Of a stretch of DNA of 64,000 bases, positions 9,914-20,704 are shown piece after piece; positions within the stretch are counted from its first letter, which is position 1; every line of letters begins with the position of its first letter. Made by a program: the position numbers and the translations under genes. Below the pieces are notes generated by a model that saw nothing but the letters and a program-made list of their open reading frames with translations, was not told the DNA's origin and ran no database searches. The DNA comes from a virus: positions 1 through 64,000 of IMG/VR virus record IMGVR_UViG_3300034198_023063. The stretch is one strand, 5' to 3'.

Positions 9914-11709
9914 ATTCATATGTAAAATCAGGTTTTTTAAATAAAATATTTCTTCCTTCTGGAAATTTATTGATTGATTATGATTTTAGAAGCCCATCTT
10001 ATCAATCAATATCTGTAGCTAATGTTGATGGTTTGGGTACAACTGGGACTACATATTTATTTTTCAACGCTCAAGTAGATTCCGGTTTGCAATATAGCGG
10101 TTCTAAAATATACAATTCTGGAAAACCTGCTCTTTCTTATGGTGACGCTTCTTTTCTTCCGTCTAAACAGATAATTAGCGGAAGATTTGATGGTAAATCT
10201 AAATATAGAATATTAGGAAATGCAACGGGAGAAGATTGGACTTTTTATATAGCGTTTAAACCATTAGACACAGGAACATCGAATATAGGGCAAGTTTTAT
10301 TATCGAATAAAGTTTCTGACTCTTCTCTTTCTGGATTTGCTTTTGGAATTAATGGGTGCAACAGATTGTTTTATGAGTTTAATGTTTCGGCAAACGAAAG
10401 AAGAATTTTTACATTAGATCAAGAAATAGATAATAAAAATTTAGTTTCTATTTCTAAAGTAGATCAAGATTTGGCAATTTCAATTCACCAATTTGAGGAT
10501 TTGAATTCTTTTTCATCAGAAAGCCACTTTCCTTTGTCTGGATATAATAAATCAAACTCTTTCTTTTTGGGAGGGATGGGTGTTTCAGGAATAAGATACA
10601 AGAATTTTAGCGGATATGTAGATCAATTTATGTATATGGATAAAGGATTAGCTTTTCCGGAAAGAAATGCTTTTTCTGAGGCTTTTTTTTGCTCTGGTTA
10701 TGATACTGGAGTTTATGAAACGTATACAGAAACTTATCCGATTGTGACCGGGGCAGAATATCAAAATGTTTTAATTGGCACAGGGGTTACTGGATATGTC
10801 GAAGTTATTGTAGGAACAGAAACTGTAGGAAACAGGCAGGTAGATATATATGGATATTCTGGGGTAACTGGATTTATATATGAAGAGGTTTTGGTTGAAT
10901 TAACTGGGTATGAGATTGGTTCAACTTTTGTTACTAGATATAGAGAGCCTAGCGGTTTAATAGATTATAATTATTTATTATCTTTTTCTAATTCTAGGAT
11001 TTTGTCTTTTAATAATTTTGATGACTCATATAAAGAAGTTTATAGTTTTTCTGGTAAAAATTCTGAAGACATTAATTTGATAGCAAATTTTTTACCTGAT
11101 ACAAATAAATTTTCAATTATGTCCACAGGAAGTGGAGAGGCTGTAAACTTCTATGTTAATGGATTGGCTGCTCCTTATGTAACGTCTTTTTCAACATCTT
11201 ACACTGGAGATTTTACTGTTTCTGGGGTTTATGTGGATTCAGAAGGTTTTTACGACGCGAATGATATAGCTATTTACGATTTAATTGCTGGCTCTGGATC
11301 AATTACTGGTCTTACTACTGCGGAAGTTACTGCCGGTACAAAACTTTTACCTTCTTCATTTGTAAATAATAGAGATATATATTTAAATGGTGATAAATTA
11401 ATTTCTGGGATTAATTATTCTGGCGTAGGAGCTAATATTTCAATAAAAACATCAGATTTGATCGATGGTGATATTATGCTTTTACCAAAACATGGGATGA
11501 ATTTAATTATATATACAGGATATAACGACAATAATTTTAATACTAATTTAAGTTTATTTGAAGAGCAAGTTTGGATAAATGGCTTAAGACAAGTAAAATA
11601 CATAGACTATGAAAAAGTGCCTGATTTTAGTCTTAAATATACGTCATTTTCATTAGATCCATTTACAGACATAGTTTATAATAATGACACGGGATTTTTT
11701 AACGTGTAA
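9910..11709 (+). CDS. Putative tail protein with LamG/concanavalin-like domain
   Basis: 599 residues, coupled by an ATGA overlap to the gene before. Residues about 55-245 follow the LamG/concanavalin A-like pattern: FDGKSKYR, then DWTFYIAFKP, a GFAFGING turn, a VSISKVDQDLAISIHQF strand pair, FFLGGMGVSG, and finally GYVDQFMYMDKGL, where a sugar- or protein-binding jelly roll normally ends. The rest is beta-rich with repeated TGY and VTG turns (about 270-360). LamG domains in virion proteins usually bind glycans or decorate the tail; binding to a host surface polysaccharide is therefore plausible but unproven. The fold call is fair; the partner is unknown. Confidence 0.6.
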   Translation: MNSYVKSGFLNKIFLPSGNLLIDYDFRSPSYQSISVANVDGLGTTGTTYLFFNAQVDSGLQYSGSKIYNSGKPALSYGDASFLPSKQIISGRFDGKSKYRILGNATGEDWTFYIAFKPLDTGTSNIGQVLLSNKVSDSSLSGFAFGINGCNRLFYEFNVSANERRIFTLDQEIDNKNLVSISKVDQDLAISIHQFEDLNSFSSESHFPLSGYNKSNSFFLGGMGVSGIRYKNFSGYVDQFMYMDKGLAFPERNAFSEAFFCSGYDTGVYETYTETYPIVTGAEYQNVLIGTGVTGYVEVIVGTETVGNRQVDIYGYSGVTGFIYEEVLVELTGYEIGSTFVTRYREPSGLIDYNYLLSFSNSRILSFNNFDDSYKEVYSFSGKNSEDINLIANFLPDTNKFSIMSTGSGEAVNFYVNGLAAPYVTSFSTSYTGDFTVSGVYVDSEGFYDANDIAIYDLIAGSGSITGLTTAEVTAGTKLLPSSFVNNRDIYLNGDKLISGINYSGVGANISIKTSDLIDGDIMLLPKHGMNLIIYTGYNDNNFNTNLSLFEEQVWINGLRQVKYIDYEKVPDFSLKYTSFSLDPFTDIVYNNDTGFFNV

Positions 11710-11724
11710 TTAGAGATAAGGATT

Positions 11725-14700
11725 ATGGCTGCGGTAAATAAAAATAGTATAATAAATATAACCAGAAGAATAGGGACAACGGTTGAAAATTTATACAACA
11801 AACTATTCAACGGTTATATATATAACATGTCACTAGACGTAGGCTACGATGGGCAGCCTACAGTTCTAACTTTAAACTTGGCTCTTAATAGAACAATAGA
11901 TCAAGTTAAAGTAAATTCTGATGTTATAAAAGATAGAAAAAAAGATATCACTTATTTCAAAAATTTAATAGCAGCACAAAAGTCTGTCCCACAAAATTCT
12001 GTTGGTAATTTAGGAAGTGTACCAGCAGGAAGCCAAATTGGACCAAAAGACAACATTTCTCAAATCTCAGATAAAGATTTCAATATAGATCAAAATTATA
12101 TAGGAGTTACATGTTCTTATGATATTGGAATTTATGATGGGCTTGGCAATCCAACTTATTCGTTTAAATCTTTTAAAATAGTAAGTTTTTCAATAAGTAA
12201 GAAAAACGATCAAAAAATATTAACTTTAGTTCTGAAGGATAATTCTTTCGTATTAGATAAAGTTTATGTCGGTTTATTGGGAAATCAAGTCGCCATAGAT
12301 GGCAGATCGGAATCTTTAGCTTATGTAAGTGGAATTAAAATTTCTTGCCCTCCAGTCGGCAGTAATTGCCCAGCGGGATTGGTCACTTTAAATAATCAAC
12401 CACAATACCTGCATTTTTCAAATAGTAAGTTTAAAAATAGTTATCAATCTCATTTAGGTACTATAGATTTAAATGCAAACGCTGGGAATGTCGGGTCAGA
12501 CAGAAGAGTTTCTTTAATTAATTTCCAAGTTGGAGACGATTCCTCTCAAAACAAAAAGCATAATTTTGTAACAATATCTTCTATAGATCCAAATAAAAGT
12601 ATATTTAAAGGATATGGCGCTGCGATTATTTTAGGGGAAGAGGAGTTCAAAGATTCGCCATGCGGATCTGCTGAAGTTTATTACTCATTTGAAACCTTAA
12701 TCGCAGCAATGAAAAAATTGGGAATAGTTATTGCTGAAAATAATAGACCTGCTAATTTAACAAATACATCTGCAAATTATGATTCTCTCCAAGATAAATC
12801 TAGGGGAAAAATAAAGAAAAATTATCAAGGAACTTTAAGGCAAGTTTTGAATCAGTGGTGCGATGACTATGGTTATTCGTATTGCGTTGATTACACAAAA
12901 ACATCTGATACGTCTTTTGTCTTAAAAGGAATAGATAAAACCTCTGGTTTTTCAAAAGAATTAATTCTTCAAACAAAATTAACAATGGAAGATTTGGAGT
13001 CTTCTACTAGTAATTCTGATTTTGTTATTAGAAGTGAAGATTTTTCTTATGATTTATCTCAGCAACAGTTAAAACTTTTTTCGTCTTACTACTCTAAAGA
13101 TGCTAAAGATAAAACTTTAAATTATAAAACATTGTTTGGTAATGAAGCGTTTAATAATATTAGATTAGATGAGTTATATCCTGATATTTTTGGAAATAGA
13201 ACAGATAAAAAAGACTTTTCTGGCTCCTATAGAACTTACGAGGATGTTGTTATTTCTGCTATTTTAGGTAAATATTCTTCAAGACTTAGGGAGATATATA
13301 ATTATAGCATTGGAGCTTATGGTGCTTTAGGATTTATTCCATTTAATGGGATTCCGAATTCTTCACAAATACCATTGTTAGCTGCTGACGCTTCTTTTTC
13401 ATTTATAGAATCTATATCTAGCGTTTTAGATTATCAAAGTGAAAACTTTTTTGCTTCAGACGGAACTCCATTATACGATTTAACCCTTGGATTTTATAAT
13501 GAAGAATTAGCTCAAAATGTTTTAGCTATGGAATCATTTATAGCTGATTTTTTAGGCAGATATTATTGGACGCCTGAATTAGAAATGTTAGACGGGGAGT
13601 CTGGAAATACTGATTTTTATGCAAAATATGAAGTTGGCTCTAGTGTTCCAGTACAAAAAATAATGGCGGGACAATTATATCAACTTGACGTATTTAAAAA
13701 AGCTAGATATTTGTTAAATAGTATTGCTAGCGTGTTTAGTGGTAATAATGATAATTATTTTAAGGCGTATTATCAGTTGGCTGACTTAGCTGCAAACGCT
13801 CAATCAATATGCTCTCAGGTGGGACAAGACTTTATAAATTTACAAGGCTCTCAGGCGAAACTTAAGAAATTTAGATTTTTTTACGAAAGAAGTGGTGCTA
13901 CATATGGGGTAATCCAAGATTTCTTAGAAGATGTACTAAAATTAAAATATACAATAGCTGGATCAACTACAGCATCAGCACAAGAAATAGATGTAGCTAC
14001 AATTTTTGCCCCAGTTTTTAAAGAACTATCTCCAGTTTCTTTAGGTCTTTTGCAGGCGGCTATGCCAATTAATATATCTAATGTTGCTATAGGATCTTTT
14101 AAGTTTGGTGTTTTGTTAGGTTTAAAACCAGCTTATCAAGTTTATAATATTTCATCTCAAAATGCTAGGAATATTTTAGAAATACAAAATAGTATTTATA
14201 ATAGATGCTCAGAAATATTAAAAATAAATACTACTGGAGTAAAAGATAAATTAATAAGAAATAAGAGAAGTTGCAGTAAAACTTTATTATACGAAGTATG
14301 CGTTAGAAGTTGCGAAGATTCTGGCAGAAAATCATCTAACGATAACGCTGTAAGTTTTGCGTCTGGACCAAATCCATACTTTTGCTTTGCGGTAAAAATA
14401 ACTAGGGATCTCAGAAGCCCTGCGGTAGATAGTATGGTTTTGCAGAATGTTTATAAAACAGTTATTTCTTCTAATACCCCATTAAGTTTAGACGGATTTA
14501 CAGATAAGCCAAGCCAAATATTAGTGACAAGCCTTAGGCTTAAAGCTGAGAAAGGATTGACGAATATATCCTATGATATTTTTTCTAAAACTGCATCTTA
14601 TCAACCTCAATGGGAATTGATAGTAGCTCCTTCTCAAGAAAATTATTCAATTCCATTATATACAGAAACAACAACAGAAACATTTTTGCCAGCTAGAAAT

Positions 14701-15231
14701 TACGTTTTAGGTGGACTGGAAAGTCTTAATGATGTTATTAAAATAATAGAAAATCCTAATTTTTCAGTAGACGTAACTACAAGCAATCTAACGCCAAATG
14801 TAAGAGAGCTTTATGGGGATGAAACAACGCCGCAATATGTTTCTGCGCCAGTTTCAGTGGGAAATCCAAGCAGTTATCCTGTATTTATTGAGTATCAAGG
14901 CTACGAAGGAACAAATCCAAAATATCAATTTAGAACTTTAAGTGAATTTCATAATAGTCTGAAAGCTTATTATGATTCAAAAAATATATCTTTATCACAG
15001 CCAAATATAAAATTTTCTGCTGATATTTTTTGCAGTAGCATTCCTTCTCAATTAAAAGATCTACTAACGGTGCAGAATGGATTGACGAAATTAAATATAA
15101 ATTTAGCCGAGAATGGGCTTTCTATAAATTGTTCTTTTGAGAGTTCTCCAACTTTAGCTTTGAGCCAAGAATCTTTAATATTAAAAAATAGACCAAATAT
15201 TAAATTAGTAAATCCAAATTTCTTCAAATAA
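11725..15231 (+). CDS. Putative baseplate hub / tail-associated protein
   Basis: 1168 residues. The leader GAGATAAGGATT before the ATG holds one of the few Shine-Dalgarno-like AAGG sequences in the window. Two stretches resemble the hub family (gp27 / gpD / XkdQ-type): a TLVLKDNSFVLDKVYVGLLG block near 165-190 and, near 315-400, a YYSFETLIAAMKKLGI helix followed by NYQGTLRQVLNQWCDDYGYS and FVLKGIDK, the way hub domains pair a short helix with a following beta domain. The protein has many cysteines for a virion protein. The stop overlaps the next start by one base (TAATG). Hub is a pattern-based inference; a general tail structural role is safer. Confidence 0.5.
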   Translation: MAAVNKNSIINITRRIGTTVENLYNKLFNGYIYNMSLDVGYDGQPTVLTLNLALNRTIDQVKVNSDVIKDRKKDITYFKNLIAAQKSVPQNSVGNLGSVPAGSQIGPKDNISQISDKDFNIDQNYIGVTCSYDIGIYDGLGNPTYSFKSFKIVSFSISKKNDQKILTLVLKDNSFVLDKVYVGLLGNQVAIDGRSESLAYVSGIKISCPPVGSNCPAGLVTLNNQPQYLHFSNSKFKNSYQSHLGTIDLNANAGNVGSDRRVSLINFQVGDDSSQNKKHNFVTISSIDPNKSIFKGYGAAIILGEEEFKDSPCGSAEVYYSFETLIAAMKKLGIVIAENNRPANLTNTSANYDSLQDKSRGKIKKNYQGTLRQVLNQWCDDYGYSYCVDYTKTSDTSFVLKGIDKTSGFSKELILQTKLTMEDLESSTSNSDFVIRSEDFSYDLSQQQLKLFSSYYSKDAKDKTLNYKTLFGNEAFNNIRLDELYPDIFGNRTDKKDFSGSYRTYEDVVISAILGKYSSRLREIYNYSIGAYGALGFIPFNGIPNSSQIPLLAADASFSFIESISSVLDYQSENFFASDGTPLYDLTLGFYNEELAQNVLAMESFIADFLGRYYWTPELEMLDGESGNTDFYAKYEVGSSVPVQKIMAGQLYQLDVFKKARYLLNSIASVFSGNNDNYFKAYYQLADLAANAQSICSQVGQDFINLQGSQAKLKKFRFFYERSGATYGVIQDFLEDVLKLKYTIAGSTTASAQEIDVATIFAPVFKELSPVSLGLLQAAMPINISNVAIGSFKFGVLLGLKPAYQVYNISSQNARNILEIQNSIYNRCSEILKINTTGVKDKLIRNKRSCSKTLLYEVCVRSCEDSGRKSSNDNAVSFASGPNPYFCFAVKITRDLRSPAVDSMVLQNVYKTVISSNTPLSLDGFTDKPSQILVTSLRLKAEKGLTNISYDIFSKTASYQPQWELIVAPSQENYSIPLYTETTTETFLPARNYVLGGLESLNDVIKIIENPNFSVDVTTSNLTPNVRELYGDETTPQYVSAPVSVGNPSSYPVFIEYQGYEGTNPKYQFRTLSEFHNSLKAYYDSKNISLSQPNIKFSADIFCSSIPSQLKDLLTVQNGLTKLNINLAENGLSINCSFESSPTLALSQESLILKNRPNIKLVNPNFFK

Positions 15232-16898
15232 TGACTATTACTGGAAACATTTTTAGAAGCTTAGTGAAAAATAATGCTTTTTCAGCTTTATTTGATTTAT
15301 CGTTTTCTAATGTTACGGGCGTTGCTGAAATTGGATTTAGTGGGCAAAATAAAAAATATAATTTTTCATTCATTAGCGGAAAAATTTTTGATAATGAAAA
15401 TAGATATTTTTCTTCTTACAGTCCATTATCTCAAGTTTTATTATCTACAAATTTTTCAGGAAAGTCTTACGATTATGCTATCAATTCAAATATAGTAACA
15501 TACTCTGGAAGCAAGCAAGATTTTTATGCAGAAAATTTTTATGCTAATACAACTGGAGTGGATGTGGGCGCTTCTATAATTATCAGAGCTAAAAAGCCAA
15601 CATTGACGCTATCGCTGCCATCTTCTTTTATTACAGGCCAAACTATAACTGGATATTTGCAAACTAATTCTGCTAGCGGTATAAAAGTGTTTACTGGAGA
15701 TTTTGGTGAGTTGTCGTCTTTTTCATTTTTGAGTTTTCCTGCTGGAGATATAACGTCTGTTGCGAGCGGACAAGTTTTAATATCTCAAAAAAATATTGAA
15801 ATAGGAAATTTTACAACAGATATTAATTTGGAGACAAATGCTGGGAATTATTCCCAAAACGTTTCGATATCGTCTGTAGAAAAGCCTTTTCTTGATTATG
15901 TTTTAACTTCAAATATTGATGAAAATTCTTTTGCTTATTTAGCTCAAAATGGCGAAACAACTGGTGTGGCTAAAGAAAATATAGCTACAGTAAATTATAA
16001 TTATTATACTAACTACCCAAATTTAGAGCAGTCTAGTTTACCACTATCTATTTCTTTATCTTATGTTTCTGGGATAACGGGTTATTATGGATTGGTAGCA
16101 GATGTGACGCTTTCAAGCGGCGGCAATGGTTACTTAGCTGCTCCGACAGTAATATTTAGCGGTGGATTAACGGGGCAATTAGCGCAAGGCGAGTTGCTAT
16201 CTGTTGTAGGGGATTATTTTATAAAATCTTCTTTTACAAGATTTGAATTTCCATCTGGCGAACCAATCAGATTTTGGAAAAAGGGATCTAATATTTTGCC
16301 TTCCCCGTTGCAAGAAAACTTTACATATTATGTAACAAGCGTATTCTCTGGGGGATTTGGTCAACCACAAGGAGGATTTCAAATTTCTACTACTTTAGGT
16401 GGGTCAGCTTTAGATGTTACTTCGACTGGAAGCGGAAATTTTTATTATTATAGTTTGAATCAATTACCTTCGGCTCAGGCGGTATTAGGTCAAACAAGAT
16501 CTCTTTATGATCAGGTTGTTGATGTAAATATATTAAATTATGGATCTGGATACACATCTTCTCCAACTGTAATTTTTTCTGGAGGAACTGGAATAATTAA
16601 TAATGCTACGCCAACAATAGCTTCTGGATCTGCTGCAATGGTGTATTATACTAAATCTTTTACTGGATGTTTTAATTTATATACTGGATTAGCTGGAAAT
16701 TATATTAATTATAAAGCTAATAATTATATCTTAAATAATAATTATTCTGGATCAGCATCTTATACTCAATACAATAATCCTATAAATATAAAAGTATCTT
16801 ATACGCCATTTTTAGACTCTAACCAATTGGTAGCAAAGCTTTTAATAAGCGGAGCTAATAACTTAAAAATTGAACAATACATAACAGGAGTAAAATAA
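15231..16898 (+). CDS. Tail structural protein with two GSGY-type repeats
   Basis: 555 residues in one-base overlap (TAATG) with both neighbours, so probably translated as a coupled unit. Two copies of a known phage virion motif are visible: SSGGNGYLAAPTVIFSGG near residue 295 and NYGSGYTSSPTVIFSGG near 436. These small beta repeats occur in tail and fibre proteins of many phages. The N-terminal half is Ser/Thr/Gly-rich and beta-like without recognisable domains. No signal peptide, coiled coil or catalytic motif is visible. A third, looser relative of the motif lies in the large protein at 33608-37108. Role in the tail or a fibre is inferred. Confidence 0.55.
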   Translation: MTITGNIFRSLVKNNAFSALFDLSFSNVTGVAEIGFSGQNKKYNFSFISGKIFDNENRYFSSYSPLSQVLLSTNFSGKSYDYAINSNIVTYSGSKQDFYAENFYANTTGVDVGASIIIRAKKPTLTLSLPSSFITGQTITGYLQTNSASGIKVFTGDFGELSSFSFLSFPAGDITSVASGQVLISQKNIEIGNFTTDINLETNAGNYSQNVSISSVEKPFLDYVLTSNIDENSFAYLAQNGETTGVAKENIATVNYNYYTNYPNLEQSSLPLSISLSYVSGITGYYGLVADVTLSSGGNGYLAAPTVIFSGGLTGQLAQGELLSVVGDYFIKSSFTRFEFPSGEPIRFWKKGSNILPSPLQENFTYYVTSVFSGGFGQPQGGFQISTTLGGSALDVTSTGSGNFYYYSLNQLPSAQAVLGQTRSLYDQVVDVNILNYGSGYTSSPTVIFSGGTGIINNATPTIASGSAAMVYYTKSFTGCFNLYTGLAGNYINYKANNYILNNNYSGSASYTQYNNPINIKVSYTPFLDSNQLVAKLLISGANNLKIEQYITGVK

Positions 16899-17416
16899 TG
16901 CCAGAACAACTAAGACATTCGCCTTTAAGAAATAGTGTTGTCGACTTATATGTTGCTAATTTTAATGGAGCAACGCAAAATACATCTTTTGGATTTAGCC
17001 AAGTTCCATCTGTTGATTACCAGTATTTAATAAATAAAGCTAAAATTCAAATAAATAAAATTATACAAGATGGTTATTCTAAATTTTTAAACGATTTTAT
17101 AAATTATCAAGATGGTCTTATTTTATGTGTTAATACTACTAATTTATTAAGCAAAAGCGAATATAAAACAAGCAATGCCTTTTCTGATTCTTTAAGATTT
17201 ACAGTAGTAAAAATGCCCGGAGAATTTGTTAATGTAAATAAATCTAAATTATCATCTCCATATCAATATGGAGAAAGATTAAGAGTTTCCGCGTCATTTG
17301 AAAAAAAATCGGACACAAGACAAAAAGATTTAATTTATCGAGATACAAATATAAAAGGAAGAAGCAAAACTGGATCAGATTCAACAGGGGGAGTCGGAGT
17401 AGGAGTATGGAGTTGA
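16898..17416 (+). CDS. Small virion-module protein of unknown function
   Basis: 172 residues with a one-base overlap to the preceding gene and four bases before the next ATG. I do not recognise the family. The N-terminal half looks helical (about 45-75, YLINKAKIQINKIIQDGYSK), the middle is beta-like, and the C-terminus is a Gly/Ser tail ending GVGVGVWS. No cysteine cluster, membrane segment or enzyme motif is visible. Its size and place between a tail protein and a very large structural protein fit a tail connector or baseplate component, which is an inference from position. Confidence 0.5.
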   Translation: MPEQLRHSPLRNSVVDLYVANFNGATQNTSFGFSQVPSVDYQYLINKAKIQINKIIQDGYSKFLNDFINYQDGLILCVNTTNLLSKSEYKTSNAFSDSLRFTVVKMPGEFVNVNKSKLSSPYQYGERLRVSASFEKKSDTRQKDLIYRDTNIKGRSKTGSDSTGGVGVGVWS

Positions 17417-17419
17417 AAA

Positions 17420-20400
17420 ATGATAAGAATAACAAATGCTCAAAAAGTAGCACCTAAACAGCCAACAACGCACACTCAGCATAATTCTTTAGCTGAAGCG
17501 TTTAATACTAGAATATTGTCTGGATTGGGGGACTGCGCTTGGAGAATTTTTTATTATGCTTATTCTACATTTAGAGGATTAAGAAATCCAGATGGAGACT
17601 CTTATCCAGCTCAAGATGAGTGGTTTAAATTTTACGCACACATAGAACCTAAGATAATGTGGGGAAAATTTGGATGGCCAGAAGTTCCCGCTGGAGAAGC
17701 TCAAGGACCAAACGTCGCTAACCCATTCATGGCTTGGATATTTGGAAATAACTCTAGAACAAAAAAGGCTAATGGAGAAAGCGATGATACTAAAGATAGA
17801 ATTCATGGGTACTGGTCTGAACCAATAAGGTTAAGCGGTTTGGAGGCTCAATTGCCGATGCAAATGCCAACTAAAACTAGTGGTGATCCAAATTTACATA
17901 GAGTCTGGAGCGATTCAGAAATACAAAGAGGATGTTGCGCTTTTTATCCGAATTATTTATATTTACCAAGAAATGCTTTACAGCCATCAACAAAGGAGCT
18001 GCAATTAGTATCTTTAGGTATATGCTCCGCAGCTAGAAGACATTTGCGATATGTGATGGAAACAGTGTCAATGGGAAGATATGCCTCAAGTTATGTTCCA
18101 GATACAGATGGAAAAGGGGGAATATTTAGAAAAAAGAATGCTGTTAAAGACCAAATCGAGCAGGCAATGTTTTATTATTTATCTTTTTTTAGAGGGACCG
18201 AGGATCAGAGGTCAAAGCATGACAAAGTAAGAAAAAATGTAAGAACAGAAGGATTTAATTTTGAATCTTTTTTTGCTAGACAATTTTTATTAGCTCCGAA
18301 TTATTCTAGACCAAAATATGAATTAGATCAATCAGGAAAAGTAAAAAAGGATACATTAGGAAATAATTTAATAAAATATGATAGCATAGGCTATCCTGAG
18401 CTTTTTCCTGAAAATAAAAGTTTTATTTGGAGCGTCCCTTTGAGTACAACAGCGTCTTCAAATGTAATACCTATTTCGACAGATTACTATAATAAAGCAA
18501 TAGATGAAAAATCAATTAACGATGGCTATTTTTTTAAAGATATAAATAATTCGATTACTTTTGATACTGACCCTCAAGATCCGGGATTTAGTAACGAAAG
18601 GACAGGAAGAAATAGATTTTGTTTATCGGCGATATTTATACAAACATCTGATATAGCATCAAGCACAGTAAATGAAGCTGGTCAGTTATTAAACGGATTA
18701 TGCATAGACGTATATTTATATGGAAAATTATACGACACAATTCCTCTCAACAATAATGAAGATAAGTATATTGTGTCAAGGAGGACCGGAGCAGTTAATA
18801 ATTCAATAACAGAGCAACAAAATAAATATCAAATTTATCAATTTAATAGAATTCATTATTTTCAATATCCCGTCAAAGGTTTAGTTTCTTTTAGAGTAAG
18901 AAGCTCTAATGGTTCAATAAATTTTGGCAAAAAAATAGATGATAAAGATAGTTCAAATAATGTTTATTCTTTAAATAATTTTAGTATATTTATAAATACA
19001 GCTCACGTTTTCGATATGAAGCCTACAGTGGCTGATGCTTATGTAATGATGCGGGTGGCTACTACAGAAGGCGCGGGAACAGACGCTGGACAAATGGATC
19101 CAGTTGGGCATTTCAATGGAGAAACTTGCAAAAGCGTTTTTCAAAATTATATAAAATATGGAGTAGCTTATACTTTAAATAAAGGTAAAACTTTATATCA
19201 AAATGATTCTTATGTAAGCGCAAATCCAGTTTATGAATCTGCTAGAAAATTTATAACTAGCAATATTAGAATGGCTGATAGAATTTCTTTAGTAGACTAC
19301 GAGGTGGATTCGCAAGGTAGATCTGTTTTATATTTTAGTCGTTATGCTTATGGAATGAAAAATAGCGGAGTAGATATTTTTAGAGGAATAGCGCCATCAA
19401 TAACTCCAGTTGGAAATAGAACAATTTTAGGTTCTAATACTGAAACATTTATTCCAATTGTCAAGGGAAAAGAATATATTGTATTGGATTTATCAGAGGC
19501 AAAAGATGGTTATATATATTATAGAAATAATGACTCTAGCGTTTCAAAATTAACTCACGGTAAAAAATTTAAAGGTGGAGACTATTATTTTGCTTCGGGT
19601 TTTTCAAATACTACTATAGGTATTTACGAATTAGATGGAATAGTAGCATCAACTTTAATAAATGAATCCCCCAAAGCAAGTATAAAAATCAAAGTTGGAT
19701 CAGAAGATTTTAATCAAATATCAAATGGTAATATTTCAAATGAGTGGTGCATGTTTATGTCTTATAATTTGTACCATTGGTCTAATAGTTCGGCTTGGAA
19801 ACCAGAAATATATGGCGATATCATGGGGGCTTTTAATGGCAGGTGCTTAACTTCAAGCGTTTCTTTGGAATATTATAGAACAACTTCTAAAAATGTAAAA
19901 AAACATTTGGCAAATGTAACTTGGAGGCCGTACGACATTCCTTTGGTTGTAGAGTCTCCGTCTGGATATAATTATATAGAAAGCGCAAATACAGATTTAT
20001 CTAAAACTGGTGGAGCAGATTATTTTTATGCTCAAAAATTCGCAAAAAGTTGTCAAATATATGTTCCACCTTATCAAATTCAATCGACTTCTAGAATAAA
20101 TCCTTATGACCCAAGATGCGATATAATAAAAGTAGTTTTAAATACTAGACTTTCAGCAAGTAGCATTAATGGCTCAACAGCAGCGATAAAAGGAAAAGTA
20201 AGCGAAAACTTAGATTATTTTACATATAAAGCTAACGCTTTTGAGTTTAGATCAGATGAATCTGCTGCCATAGATTATGTTTTGCATTATTTGACGGGTA
20301 GATCTTGCCCAAGGTCAGTGATTGGAGATGTATCATTAGATAATAACTTTTTTTGGTCAAAGCAGAGACCGTTTGGGTGCTGTTATCCAAGATTTTATTT

Positions 20401-20692
20401 TGTAAAATTAATTCCAAAAGTATCTGCTGGAACAGTAATGTATTCAGATCATTATACGCAAATGGAATATTATCTAAGAGCTATGTGTAATGGTTTTATA
20501 AATAGAGATACTGAAATGGCCCCAAATGAAATACAAAAAATAATATCAGAAAGAAATACAGGAATTGATGTCGTGGGAGGGTATGATTCTGCTGTTGGAG
20601 ATTATTTATTTGAAGACTTAATGCGAAAATCTTATGATATTTCGACGAATAATTATGCACCAATGCCTACAAACATGACCAGCACAGCATAA
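17420..20692 (+). CDS. Large virion structural protein
   Basis: 1090 residues, with unusually many aromatic residues and cysteines in the first 230 residues (for example RGCCAFYPNYLYLPRNA near 170-190). I do not recognise the family. Near residue 685-730 there is a short beta module (YIVLDLSEAKDGYIYYRNN ... KKFKGGDYYFASG) of the sort that fibre proteins carry in series, and the same kind of module is repeated in the 3265-residue protein that follows. The C-terminal third contains a helical YYLRAMCNGFINRDTEMAP stretch near 1015-1035. No membrane segment or signal is seen. A structural role is inferred from its place in an unbroken run of virion genes. Confidence 0.55.
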   Translation: MIRITNAQKVAPKQPTTHTQHNSLAEAFNTRILSGLGDCAWRIFYYAYSTFRGLRNPDGDSYPAQDEWFKFYAHIEPKIMWGKFGWPEVPAGEAQGPNVANPFMAWIFGNNSRTKKANGESDDTKDRIHGYWSEPIRLSGLEAQLPMQMPTKTSGDPNLHRVWSDSEIQRGCCAFYPNYLYLPRNALQPSTKELQLVSLGICSAARRHLRYVMETVSMGRYASSYVPDTDGKGGIFRKKNAVKDQIEQAMFYYLSFFRGTEDQRSKHDKVRKNVRTEGFNFESFFARQFLLAPNYSRPKYELDQSGKVKKDTLGNNLIKYDSIGYPELFPENKSFIWSVPLSTTASSNVIPISTDYYNKAIDEKSINDGYFFKDINNSITFDTDPQDPGFSNERTGRNRFCLSAIFIQTSDIASSTVNEAGQLLNGLCIDVYLYGKLYDTIPLNNNEDKYIVSRRTGAVNNSITEQQNKYQIYQFNRIHYFQYPVKGLVSFRVRSSNGSINFGKKIDDKDSSNNVYSLNNFSIFINTAHVFDMKPTVADAYVMMRVATTEGAGTDAGQMDPVGHFNGETCKSVFQNYIKYGVAYTLNKGKTLYQNDSYVSANPVYESARKFITSNIRMADRISLVDYEVDSQGRSVLYFSRYAYGMKNSGVDIFRGIAPSITPVGNRTILGSNTETFIPIVKGKEYIVLDLSEAKDGYIYYRNNDSSVSKLTHGKKFKGGDYYFASGFSNTTIGIYELDGIVASTLINESPKASIKIKVGSEDFNQISNGNISNEWCMFMSYNLYHWSNSSAWKPEIYGDIMGAFNGRCLTSSVSLEYYRTTSKNVKKHLANVTWRPYDIPLVVESPSGYNYIESANTDLSKTGGADYFYAQKFAKSCQIYVPPYQIQSTSRINPYDPRCDIIKVVLNTRLSASSINGSTAAIKGKVSENLDYFTYKANAFEFRSDESAAIDYVLHYLTGRSCPRSVIGDVSLDNNFFWSKQRPFGCCYPRFYFVKLIPKVSAGTVMYSDHYTQMEYYLRAMCNGFINRDTEMAPNEIQKIISERNTGIDVVGGYDSAVGDYLFEDLMRKSYDISTNNYAPMPTNMTSTA

Positions 20693-20704
20693 CCATAATA
20701 ATAT